Below, one piece after another: positions 1-5,046 of a stretch of 10,496 nt of DNA. The stretch is from Spirochaetota bacterium (GTDB lineage: Bacteria; Spirochaetota; UBA4802; UBA5550). The stretch covers positions 1 through 10,496 of the forward strand of contig JAKJGD010000031.1 of NCBI GenBank assembly GCA_022704585.1, given 5' to 3'. The notes below the pieces were generated by a model that did no database searches, had not been told where the DNA came from, and saw nothing but the letters and a program-made list of their open reading frames with translations. Each line of letters starts with the position of its first letter. Positions within the stretch are counted from its first letter, which is position 1. Both the position numbers and the translations under genes were made by a program.

Positions 1-30
1 TCCCTGAGCGAGACCATGGTCGTTAAATAA
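1..30 (+). CDS. Universal stress protein, C-terminal end only (partial at window edge)
   Basis: The window opens inside an open frame that reads SLSETMVVK and then stops at TAA (28-30). This matches the end of the complete USP protein encoded at 470-913, which finishes SACETMVVR. Both share the ETMVV strand that closes the USP fold, and at DNA level both contain the ACCATGGTCGT segment. A hairpin plus T-run follows 28 bases after the stop, in the same arrangement as behind the second USP gene. I infer the tail of a tandem USP paralogue. Only nine codons are visible, so nothing can be said about ligand binding. Confidence 0.6.
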   Translation, partial: SLSETMVVK

Positions 31-58
31 CGTACCCCCGTCATGTTCCCGCCTTATT

Positions 59-90
59 CCATGATATGCAATTTGCTACCATGGTTTTTT
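59..90 (+). terminator. Imperfect rho-independent terminator after the first USP gene
   Basis: CCATG (59-63) pairs with CATGG (80-84), TA (65-66) with TA (77-78) and GCA (68-70) with TGC (74-76), leaving an A/C mismatch and one bulged T. Six T residues follow directly (85-90). It begins with the same CCATGATAT as the perfect terminator behind the second USP gene at 945, so the two terminators look related by duplication. Confidence 0.55.
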
Positions 91-201
91 ATAAAATCCG
101 CCGGGATAATCGCAGTATCGCTTCAGCCGGCTTCCAGCCGGCCGTTTGTCGCACCGATCACGGCCGAAAAGATGCACCCGCCGGAATAAACTAACATTTT
201 C

Positions 202-231
202 CTTAAAAACTCCATCCCTGGAGTTTTTAAG
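202..231. repeat. Perfect 12-base inverted repeat (possible terminator for either strand)
   Basis: CTTAAAAACTCC (202-213) and GGAGTTTTTAAG (220-231) are exact reverse complements around a 6-base loop. There is no long T-run directly after it on either strand, but the distal arm carries five T residues in both directions, so it could act as a weak bidirectional terminator. It lies 35 bases beyond the stop of the doubtful minus-strand frame at 266-400, the right place to end that transcript. Confidence 0.6.
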
Positions 232-235
232 AGTC

Positions 236-315
236 GGTTTTACGTAGTGAATGAAATGTAAACGATTATTTCGAAAACAGCTTTTCAAGCTGTTTCTGGA
301 GTTTACCGTAAAACC
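236..315. repeat. Nested inverted repeats (outer 9-base arms around an inner 9-base hairpin)
   Basis: GGTTTTACG (236-244) is the exact reverse complement of CGTAAAACC (307-315). Inside it, AAACAGCTT (275-283) and AAGCTGTTT (287-295) form a tight hairpin with a 3-base loop. Together they could fold into a stem with an internal hairpin in RNA from either strand. Confidence 0.5.
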
Positions 316-400
316 TCACGTTTTTCCCGGCTAATGCCTCTAAAAACGGCGATACATCCATGTATCGCTTTGCAGCTTGCTGTTTTTCAGCAAACTGCAA
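266..400 (-). CDS. Doubtful small protein, 45 codons, no recognised family
   Basis: On the minus strand a TTG at 398-400 follows GGAGGAG (407-413) by six bases, and the frame runs 45 codons to TAA at 266-268. The predicted peptide is charged and helical-looking, ending KLQKQLEKLFSK. The same frame stays open much further upstream, antisense to the USP gene, so openness alone proves little. The hairpins in this stretch constrain the codons and may be the real functional element. It could be a genuine small gene, the 3' remnant of a decayed gene, or chance. I do not recognise it and assign no function. Confidence 0.2.
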   Translation of the reverse strand: MQFAEKQQAAKRYMDVSPFLEALAGKNVRFYGKLQKQLEKLFSK

Positions 401-401
401 A
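349..401. repeat. Two back-to-back hairpins
   Basis: GCGATACAT (349-357) and ATGTATCGC (360-368) are perfect arms around CC. The next base starts a second hairpin: 369-382 pairs with 388-401 over 14 positions with one mismatch (C376/A394) around a T5 loop. No base separates the two structures. In DNA they could extrude as cruciforms; in RNA they would stack. Confidence 0.6.
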
Positions 402-402
402 A

Positions 403-431
403 TTGACTCCTCCACTTTCTGTCTGTACCTT
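403..431 (+). promoter_or_regulatory. Weak candidate promoter for the USP gene
   Basis: TTGACT (403-408) and TACCTT (426-431) are separated by 17 bases. The -35 is good and the -10 is poor (T, A and final T conserved). The TSS would be near 438, leaving a leader of roughly 30 bases before the ATG at 470. The -35 abuts the hairpin ending at 401. Confidence 0.25.
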
Positions 432-455
432 AATGGTATAACGATATGTATGCAG

Positions 456-465
456 AAAGGAGGTG
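456..465 (+). promoter_or_regulatory. Strong Shine-Dalgarno that sets the USP start
   Basis: AAAGGAGGTG is a near-complete match to the 16S rRNA 3' end and lies six bases ahead of the ATG at 470. It rules out the in-frame ATG at 446, which precedes it. Confidence 0.85.
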
Positions 466-469
466 CCCG

Positions 470-913
470 ATGTTCAAGCCAAAACGCATTCTGGTTACCA
501 CCGATTTCAGTGAGGAATCCGATGCTGCGCTTCGCGAAGCCGTCGGCATCGGAGAACAGTTCCGATCGACGATATACCTGCTCCACGTGATCCCCGCCAT
601 ACAGGCATGCGGCGTCGACTACTGCCTGACCGATGTGGAGATAACGTCGCTGCAGGAGCGGCTCTGGGAGGAAACGGAACTCAAGATGAAGGAGATGGTG
701 GGCCGCGTCGCTCCGGACACCATGGCAGAGATCGTCAGGGAAATTCGCTTCGGCGACATCGTCAAAGAAGCGGTCGCTCTCGAGCATGAGCGCTCGATCG
801 ACCTCGTAATTGCGGCCCCTCACCGGCCGCGCCGCCGCTGGCTGAAAGAAACCCATCATCTTGTGCGCGATCTCGTGAACAAATCCGCCTGCGAAACCAT
901 GGTCGTCAGATAA
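470..913 (+). CDS. Universal stress protein (UspA family)
   Basis: A 147-residue single-domain protein of normal USP length. The N-terminus KRILVTTDFSEESDAALREAV is the first beta strand and helix of the fold, with the conserved Asp at residue 12, and LLHVIP (37-42) is the second strand. The C-terminus carries the last strand, ETMVV. The nucleotide-loop region reads IAAPHRPRRRWLKETHH and lacks the G-x2-G-x9-G-S/T pattern of ATP-binding USPs, so this is probably a non-ATP-binding UspA-type protein (inference). Start is fixed by the strong Shine-Dalgarno at 456-465. It is probably monocistronic, with a perfect terminator 31 bases after the stop. USPs are small cytoplasmic proteins that help cells survive starvation and stress; the specific role here is unknown. 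A related tail sits at 1-30, so the genes look tandemly duplicated. Confidence 0.88.
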   Translation: MFKPKRILVTTDFSEESDAALREAVGIGEQFRSTIYLLHVIPAIQACGVDYCLTDVEITSLQERLWEETELKMKEMVGRVAPDTMAEIVREIRFGDIVKEAVALEHERSIDLVIAAPHRPRRRWLKETHHLVRDLVNKSACETMVVR

Positions 914-944
914 GCGGAGCCGGAACTGAAATCAGCATAGTGTG

Positions 945-975
945 CCATGATATCCGGCGAATATCATGGTTTTTT
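945..975 (+). terminator. Perfect intrinsic terminator of the USP gene
   Basis: CCATGATAT (945-953) and ATATCATGG (961-969) are exact reverse complements around a 7-base loop, followed immediately by TTTTTT (970-975). There is no T-run on the other side, so it acts mainly on plus-strand transcripts, although its stem could also stop the converging ferredoxin transcript. Confidence 0.88.
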
Positions 976-1002
976 GTGTTCATGCTCCCGGTGGATATGC
1001 CT

Positions 1003-1188
1003 TCAGGAAATCGCAATCGCCTCGACCGGGCATTCACTCGCGGCCTGGCTGGCAGCCTTCTCATGCTCGGGCGGGACGGTATCGACAATCGCTACAGCGA
1101 AATCCCCTTCCATCCTGAAAACACCGGGACAGATCTGAACGCAGAGCTCGCACCCGATACAGAGGCTTTCATCGACTTTCGCTTTCAT
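1003..1188 (-). CDS. Single-cluster [4Fe-4S] ferredoxin
   Basis: A 61-residue acidic protein with C10-x2-C13-x2-C16-x3-C20-P followed by C53-P near the C-terminus. This is the pattern of monocluster bacterial ferredoxins, in which the first three cysteines and the distal C53 bind one [4Fe-4S] cluster. C20 would be the extra cysteine that some relatives use in a disulfide, but no obvious partner is present around residues 40-45. It is a small soluble electron carrier. AGGGAGG lies about five bases ahead of the ATG. It is the second gene of a minus-strand operon, starting 11 bases after the hemerythrin gene stops, so the two are almost certainly co-transcribed. The redox partner is unknown. Confidence 0.9.
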   Translation of the reverse strand: MKAKVDESLCIGCELCVQICPGVFRMEGDFAVAIVDTVPPEHEKAASQAASECPVEAIAIS

Positions 1189-1199
1189 GCCATCCTCCC

Positions 1200-1763
1200 T
1201 TACTTCGCATCCGGTGCGTACCGGTCCCGCAGCCGGTGCAACAGCTCATGGTATTTCTCGTGCACACCCGCGCCTATCTCATCGCGCTCCACTCGCTCGA
1301 ACCCCTCGACCAGTCCTTTCTGCCCTTCCGGAGAGAGGAGCTCGTCCGCCATGGGGAAGAGCACGTTGTTCTCCTTCATGATATGGCCGTCCAGCAGGCT
1401 CGCGTAGCCCTGCCCGTCGGCAATGAACATCTCGGTCGCGGCATCATCGCCTTTTTTAAGCTGTTGCAGGGCCCGGTCCATACCCTTGACGAAATTCCTG
1501 CCCGCGGTGTGCTCGGCCAGCATCACGCCGATCGGACCGCGGTCCCGGCTTATGCCGGCCTTCTCCATGGCGGGGAACAGGAGGTTCTCCTCCTTGGCAT
1601 GATGGCACCGGTCAGCGAAATTCCTGATAAAATCGATCATGTCCTCTATGTCACCGTGGTCCACGTGCTCTCCGGATTCCATTTTTGCGCACGCGGCGTC
1701 AACAACCTGGAGCATCACGAGAATCAACGAGTGCTCATCTTTCAGAATATCCGTTGCTTTCAT
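1200..1763 (-). CDS. Hemerythrin-like (HHE domain) di-iron protein
   Basis: A 187-residue helical protein. Metal ligands of the HHE domain are visible: H11 (KDEH), the H54-H55-x2-E58-E59 segment followed by LLFP, H85 (LAEH), and H127-x3-E131 followed by VLFP. The repeated HxxxE...LFP blocks are the family signature for a four-helix bundle holding a non-haem di-iron site that binds O2 or senses or handles O2/NO. The start is the ATG at 1761-1763, six bases after AGGGAGG (1770-1776); the frame stays open 56 codons further, but that part covers the promoter. No membrane segment. It is transcribed with the downstream ferredoxin gene, which may deliver electrons to it (inference), from a promoter carrying an FNR/CRP-like box. 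Confidence 0.9.
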   Translation of the reverse strand: MKATDILKDEHSLILVMLQVVDAACAKMESGEHVDHGDIEDMIDFIRNFADRCHHAKEENLLFPAMEKAGISRDRGPIGVMLAEHTAGRNFVKGMDRALQQLKKGDDAATEMFIADGQGYASLLDGHIMKENNVLFPMADELLSPEGQKGLVEGFERVERDEIGAGVHEKYHELLHRLRDRYAPDAK

Positions 1764-1868
1764 GGTTTTCCTCCCTCTCTGTTTTTTATAAACCGGTGCA
1801 CATTCCCAATGTACCAAATCACAAAATTTAAACACATTCATTATGATACAATGCCCGTATATTCTTTC

Positions 1869-1897
1869 ATTATATCTAAAATCCCGGCCCATGTCAT
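1869..1897 (-). promoter_or_regulatory. Sigma70-type promoter of the hemerythrin-ferredoxin operon
   Basis: Read on the minus strand, ATGACA (1892-1897) and a perfect TATAAT (1869-1874) are 17 bases apart. The TSS would be near 1862, giving a leader of about 99 bases to the ATG at 1763. Confidence 0.7.
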
Positions 1898-1910
1898 TGA
1901 CTTGCGTCAA
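1897..1910. promoter_or_regulatory. FNR/CRP-family binding site (TTGAC-N4-GTCAA)
   Basis: TTGAC (1897-1901) and GTCAA (1906-1910) are exact inverted arms with a 4-base spacer, the size and spacing of FNR/DNR/NnrR-type boxes (TTGAT-N4-ATCAA). Its centre (between 1903 and 1904) lies 41.5 bases upstream of the predicted TSS at 1862, the classical class II activation position. The regulator itself is not in the window, so whether it senses O2, NO or redox is open. Confidence 0.7.
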
Positions 1911-2000
1911 ATATCGATTTTTTACCGTCAAAGCAAAGCTCTGCGGTCCTATCGGAACTTTCTAAAGAAGCAGACTGCATGAAAAAAATTAAATAATTCC

Positions 2001-2029
2001 TTGACGATTATTGGCTATTTTGCTATATT
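2001..2029 (+). promoter_or_regulatory. Sigma70-type promoter of the hgcA-hgcB-arsR operon
   Basis: TTGACG (2001-2006) and TATATT (2024-2029) are separated by exactly 17 bases; each hexamer matches the consensus at 5 of 6 positions. The TSS would be near 2036, about 23 bases before the hgcA ATG at 2059. This position also excludes the in-frame TTG at 2011 as start codon. Confidence 0.7.
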
Positions 2030-2034
2030 GCCAA
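2011..2034. promoter_or_regulatory. Imperfect palindrome over the -10: candidate ArsR operator
   Basis: TTGGC (2011-2015) and GCCAA (2030-2034) are exact arms, and 18 of 24 positions of the whole element are self-complementary. It covers the spacer and the -10 of the hgcA promoter, where a bound repressor would exclude RNA polymerase. The operon's own third gene encodes an ArsR-family protein, and this family usually represses its own operon from an AT-rich dyad at the promoter. The assignment is inference. Confidence 0.5.
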
Positions 2035-2058
2035 ATAAGAAATAACCAGGTATATTTC

Positions 2059-3237
2059 ATGAAATCATTGCAGATGAATCAACAATCAGGACAGGCCTGC
2101 TGTGCGCCGCCAAAAAATGCTGATGCGCTCTCGCCTGACAGCAACACCAGGATACAGGCCATGAAGTCCCTCTCAGGCATTACGAAGGAGAAGCCGCCCT
2201 GGGTAACAGGCATCATCAACACCCCTGCCGGTCTGGTCCCGGTCGCGTCAACCCAATGGACCCGGGCTGACAGGCTTGGGCAGATACGGTCCCGCATAAG
2301 CGCATTCAGGGAGAATTATTCGATGCGGCCGGGCCTGTACGCTGTCGGCGCACCTGACGCGTCTTCCGATATATTCGTCTCCGCCAATTACAAGCTTAGC
2401 TTCGACATACTGCGCCGCGCCCTGCAAGGCATAAGCGGATGGATACTGGTCCTCGACACGAAGGGGATAAACGTGTGGTGCGCGGCCGGGAAAGGCACGT
2501 TTGGAACTGACGAACTGGTAAAGCGGGTCCTTGGCCTTAACCTCGCCGCGCTCGTATCACACCGGAACCTCATCGTGCCGCAGCTGGGCGCAACCGGCGT
2601 GCAAGCGGCCGCTGTAAAGAAGAAAACCGGTTTTAACGTACGCTTCGGCCCCGTGGAAGCGGAAGACATCCCTGTATATGTACGGGCGGGGCATGCGGCA
2701 ACGTCGGCAATGCGGGAGATCCGGTTCGGCATGGTGGAGCGGATGGTGCTCACTCCCATCGAGCTCAACCAGGCGATCAGGCGCTTTCCTGTCGCTGCGC
2801 TCATCATCCTGGTGCTATTCGGCCTGCAGCCGTCCGGGATACTATTCAAAAGCGCCTGGCTCGAGGGCTGGCCCTTTATCCTGCTCTGCCTGACAAGCGT
2901 GCTTGCCGGCGCCTTTTTCACTCCCGTGCTTCTTCCCTTTATCCCGTTCAGATCATTTGCGGTGAAGGGGCTCCTGGCCGGCACAGCTGCGGTCATCCCC
3001 CTCGTGCTTCTGACACCGGTCGGCAGCGGGTCGATCTTTTTGAACGCATCAGCGATCACTCTCTTCCCGCTCATATCGTCCTACCTGGCGCTCCAGTTCA
3101 CCGGTGCCACTACATTCACCACCTTCTCCGGCGTTAAGAAGGAGCTGAAACTCTGGGTGCCGGTCTACATCACGGGGCTCGCCGCTTCGGTCATACTGCT
3201 CATACTGTACAAGATCCAATCCTGGGGGCTCATATGA
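2059..3237 (+). CDS. hgcA: HgcA, corrinoid membrane protein for mercury methylation
   Basis: A 392-residue protein. The cytoplasmic corrinoid domain carries the cap-helix motif NVWCAAGK (138-145), in which C141 is the predicted lower cobalt ligand; this motif is diagnostic of HgcA and separates it from other CO-dehydrogenase/acetyl-CoA synthase corrinoid proteins. Five hydrophobic segments follow, at about 244-262, 274-296, 300-320, 325-346 and 366-386, as expected for the HgcA membrane domain. HgcA transfers a methyl group from its methyl-corrinoid to Hg(II), forming methylmercury. The chosen start, ATG 2059, has a weak AGG eight bases upstream; ATG 2074 is an alternative. The N-terminus ahead of the corrinoid domain is long and includes C14-C15 in QACCAPP, which I would not expect in every HgcA. 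hgcA overlaps hgcB by 4 bases (ATGA), implying translational coupling. Confidence 0.95.
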   Translation: MKSLQMNQQSGQACCAPPKNADALSPDSNTRIQAMKSLSGITKEKPPWVTGIINTPAGLVPVASTQWTRADRLGQIRSRISAFRENYSMRPGLYAVGAPDASSDIFVSANYKLSFDILRRALQGISGWILVLDTKGINVWCAAGKGTFGTDELVKRVLGLNLAALVSHRNLIVPQLGATGVQAAAVKKKTGFNVRFGPVEAEDIPVYVRAGHAATSAMREIRFGMVERMVLTPIELNQAIRRFPVAALIILVLFGLQPSGILFKSAWLEGWPFILLCLTSVLAGAFFTPVLLPFIPFRSFAVKGLLAGTAAVIPLVLLTPVGSGSIFLNASAITLFPLISSYLALQFTGATTFTTFSGVKKELKLWVPVYITGLAASVILLILYKIQSWGLI

Positions 3238-3536
3238 AATACCTGAAAAACGTCACGACCCTCGCTTACGACTCTGATAAATGCACCGGCTGCAAACGAT
3301 GCACCGAGGTCTGCCCTCACGCCGTGTTCGAGATGCGCGACGGGAAAGCGCGCATTACCGACCGTGACCGGTGCATGGAGTGCGGCGCCTGCGCCCTTAA
3401 CTGCGAGTTCGGGGCCCTGACGGTCGGTTCGGGCGTGGGCTGCGCCTCGGCGATCATCCGGAGCATGATCACCGGCGGAGAGCCGACCTGCGACTGCGGC
3501 GGCACTGCGGGCGGGCAATCAACGAGCTGCTGCTGA
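3234..3536 (+). CDS. hgcB: HgcB, 2x[4Fe-4S] ferredoxin partner of HgcA
   Basis: A 100-residue ferredoxin. Two cluster motifs are complete: C17-x2-C20-x2-C23-x3-C27-P and C47-x2-C50-x2-C53-x3-C57. HgcB-specific features follow: C70 in GVGCA, and a vicinal pair C99-C100 as the last two residues. The known role is to reduce the HgcA corrinoid for re-methylation, and the terminal cysteines are proposed to bind or pass Hg(II). An additional C86-D-C88 lies in the Gly-rich tail, so the tail holds four potential thiol ligands. The start ATG overlaps the hgcA stop, with TGGGGGC upstream as ribosome site. The gene is directly followed by the ArsR-family gene. Both hgcA and hgcB are required for methylation in the organisms studied. 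Confidence 0.95.
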   Translation: MKYLKNVTTLAYDSDKCTGCKRCTEVCPHAVFEMRDGKARITDRDRCMECGACALNCEFGALTVGSGVGCASAIIRSMITGGEPTCDCGGTAGGQSTSCC

Positions 3537-3550
3537 CGGGAGGAACATTG

Positions 3551-3892
3551 ATGGAGCAGAAAATACATCCCCAGTACGAAGCGCGGGCAAACATACTCAA
3601 GGCGATGGGACACCCGACGAGGCTTTTCATTATCGAGGAGCTGCACAAGTCGGAGCGTTGCGTCAACGAGCTCACGGAGATGGTCGGGTCGGACGTTTCC
3701 ACCGTATCCAAGCACCTGAGTGTCCTCAAGAACTCGGGGCTGGTCCTCGACGAAAAGCGGGGAACCAGCATATACTACCGCCTCTGCTGTCCCTGCGTGC
3801 TCGACTTTATCGGCTGCATCGAGACGGTCCTTAAAACCAACGCAGAAAAGCAGATGAATATCGCGCAGTGCTGCGGGATCAAGCTAAAATAA
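3551..3892 (+). CDS. arsR: ArsR/SmtB-family metalloregulator
   Basis: A 113-residue winged-helix repressor. [19 protein letters not shown] (13-31) is the typical first helices; the recognition helix is around [19 protein letters not shown] (47-65), and the wing is [12 protein letters not shown]. This family releases DNA when it binds As(III), Sb(III) or divalent metals. The classic ELCVCDL site is reduced to one cysteine (C37 in ERCVNEL); instead there is C79-C80-P-C82, then C89, and a C107-C108 pair near the C-terminus, so sensing probably uses thiols outside the recognition helix. The ATG is six bases after GGGAGGA; the TTG one codon earlier is too close. It lies 14 bases after hgcB and 25 before acr3. 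It is the obvious candidate to control the promoter at 2001-2029. ArsR-like genes next to hgcAB are known from other methylators. Confidence 0.92.
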   Translation: MEQKIHPQYEARANILKAMGHPTRLFIIEELHKSERCVNELTEMVGSDVSTVSKHLSVLKNSGLVLDEKRGTSIYYRLCCPCVLDFIGCIETVLKTNAEKQMNIAQCCGIKLK

Positions 3893-3917
3893 TCAACATC
3901 ATCTTTGGAGATTTTCA

Positions 3918-4964
3918 ATGACCGAAGGCTTATCAAAAAAACTGTCCTTTCTCGACCGCTATCTCACCCTCTGGATTTTTGCCGCAATGGCAATCGGAGT
4001 AGGCCTGGGATATATCGTACCCTCCTCTGCGGCATTCTGGAGCCAGTTCCAGTCCGGGACCACGAACATACCGATCGCGGCAGGCCTTATTTTAATGATG
4101 TACCCGCCTCTCGCAAAAGTTAAATATGAAGAACTGGGTGACGTTTTTAAAAACTGGAAGATACTGGGCCTCTCACTGGTCCAGAACTGGATCATCGGTC
4201 CGGTGTTCATGTTCCTTCTCGCAGTCTCGTTCCTCTCCGGTTATCCCGAATACATGGTGGGCCTTATCATGATCGGCCTGGCACGCTGCATCGCCATGGT
4301 GATCGTATGGAACGACCTTGCCAGGGGCGACACGGAATACGCCGCAGGCCTCGTTGCCTTCAACAGTATATTCCAGGTCCTGTTCTTCAGCGTTTATGCG
4401 TGGTTTTTCATCACCATTCTGCCGCCCCTTTTCGGATTAAAAGGAAGCGCCGTGGATATCACCATCGGGCAGATCGCCGAAAGCGTGTTCATCTACCTTG
4501 GTATTCCGTTTATTGCCGGCATTATAACCAGGTTTGCTCTTATTAAATTGAAGAATAAAGAATGGTACCAGACGAAATTCATCCCGAAGATCAGCCCCAT
4601 CACGCTCATTGCCCTCCTGTTCACCATCCTGGTCATGTTCAGCCTCAAGGGCGAGTATATCGTGAAGATACCGATGGATGTCGTACGAATTGCAATACCA
4701 CTTCTTATCTATTTCGTGGTCATGTTTATCGCGAGCTTTTTCATGAGTAAAAGGATCGGGGCCGGGTACCCGGTTTCCGCCACGCTTTCGTTCACGGCGG
4801 CAAGCAACAACTTCGAGCTGGCCATAGCGGCGGCAGTGGCCGTATTTGGCATCGACTCGGGCGCCGCGTTCGCCGCTGTCATCGGGCCGCTCGTTGAAGT
4901 GCCGGTCATGATCGGGCTGGTGAATGTGGCGTTCTATTTCAAGAAAAAATATTTTGCGAGGTGA
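3918..4964 (+). CDS. acr3: ACR3-family arsenite efflux permease
   Basis: A 348-residue inner-membrane protein with about ten hydrophobic segments from residue 15 to 340, the normal ACR3 length. Family signatures are clear: [13 protein letters not shown] with C124, and [12 protein letters not shown] with E300, corresponding by position and context to the transport-essential Cys and Glu of characterised ACR3 proteins. [13 protein letters not shown] (323-335) is also typical. ACR3 exports As(III), in some cases Sb(III), using the proton motive force. TGGAGA lies seven bases before the ATG. It follows arsR on the same strand and probably shares its transcript. No arsenate reductase gene is visible in the window, so it would act on arsenite that enters or is made elsewhere. 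Transport of mercury species is not a known activity of the family. Confidence 0.93.
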   Translation: MTEGLSKKLSFLDRYLTLWIFAAMAIGVGLGYIVPSSAAFWSQFQSGTTNIPIAAGLILMMYPPLAKVKYEELGDVFKNWKILGLSLVQNWIIGPVFMFLLAVSFLSGYPEYMVGLIMIGLARCIAMVIVWNDLARGDTEYAAGLVAFNSIFQVLFFSVYAWFFITILPPLFGLKGSAVDITIGQIAESVFIYLGIPFIAGIITRFALIKLKNKEWYQTKFIPKISPITLIALLFTILVMFSLKGEYIVKIPMDVVRIAIPLLIYFVVMFIASFFMSKRIGAGYPVSATLSFTAASNNFELAIAAAVAVFGIDSGAAFAAVIGPLVEVPVMIGLVNVAFYFKKKYFAR

Positions 4965-4981
4965 CGATAAAAACATCGTTT
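4964..4981 (+). terminator. Weak hairpin after acr3
   Basis: ACGAT (4964-4968) and ATCGT (4975-4979) form a 5-base stem followed by only TT(T). It overlaps the last base of the acr3 stop. It is too weak to be sure that transcription ends here, so read-through into the flavoprotein gene is possible. Confidence 0.25.
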
Positions 4982-5000
4982 CTATATATTAATTTCATGA

Positions 5001-5023
5001 TAATAATGTAAGATAGTTTATTA
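5001..5023. promoter_or_regulatory. AT-rich inverted repeat ahead of the flavoprotein gene
   Basis: TAATAA (5001-5006) and TTATTA (5018-5023) are exact arms with an 11-base spacer inside the 82-base AT-rich gap between acr3 and the TTG at 5047. It could be an operator, but AT-rich arms arise easily by chance. No convincing -35/-10 pair was found in the gap. Confidence 0.2.
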
Positions 5024-5035
5024 CTTTATTCATCA

Positions 5036-5041
5036 GTGAGG
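5036..5041 (+). promoter_or_regulatory. Shine-Dalgarno that sets the TTG start of the flavoprotein
   Basis: GTGAGG lies five bases before the TTG at 5047. The TTG codon is followed by KKLVIIGGSDAG, the exact start expected for this flavoprotein family, so the non-ATG start is well supported. Confidence 0.75.
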
Positions 5042-5046
5042 TTTGC

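Larger units (their letters stand above)
91..445. other. Intergenic stretch without a secure gene, rich in inverted repeats
   Basis: About 355 bases lie between the first USP terminator and the second USP gene. No plus-strand frame looks coding. Hairpins are packed closely: GCCGGCT/AGCCGGC (126-142), a 12-base perfect arm pair (202-231), a nested pair (236-315), and two adjacent hairpins (349-401). A short minus-strand frame with a good ribosome site runs through the right half and is listed separately as a doubtful CDS. The promoter for the USP gene at 470 must lie at the right end of this stretch or in the region before it. Confidence 0.6.

Noticed and set aside
446..469. ATG at 446 as USP start
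   Set aside because: The strong AAAGGAGGTG at 456-465 lies downstream of it and points to ATG 470.
1200..1931. Longer 243-codon form of the hemerythrin gene
   Set aside because: The extra 56 codons cover the -10, the leader and part of the FNR-like box; ATG 1763 has AGGGAGG at ideal distance and starts exactly at the first HHE helix.
1236..1982. 248-codon plus-strand open frame
   Set aside because: Antisense to the hemerythrin gene, and it runs on through that operon's promoter and FNR-like box; the translation shows no fold or motif, whereas the minus frame has a full HHE domain and a good ribosome site.
1979..1996. Five-codon frame MKKIK before the hgcA promoter
   Set aside because: No ribosome site, lies upstream of the predicted transcription start, and is far too short to support.
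2011..2058. TTG at 2011 as hgcA start (16 extra residues)
   Set aside because: It lies inside the promoter, upstream of the predicted transcription start near 2036, and has no ribosome site.
2388..3074. 228-codon minus-strand open frame inside hgcA
   Set aside because: Antisense shadow of a clear HgcA; composition is Ser/Arg/Thr-rich without recognisable domain or ribosome site.
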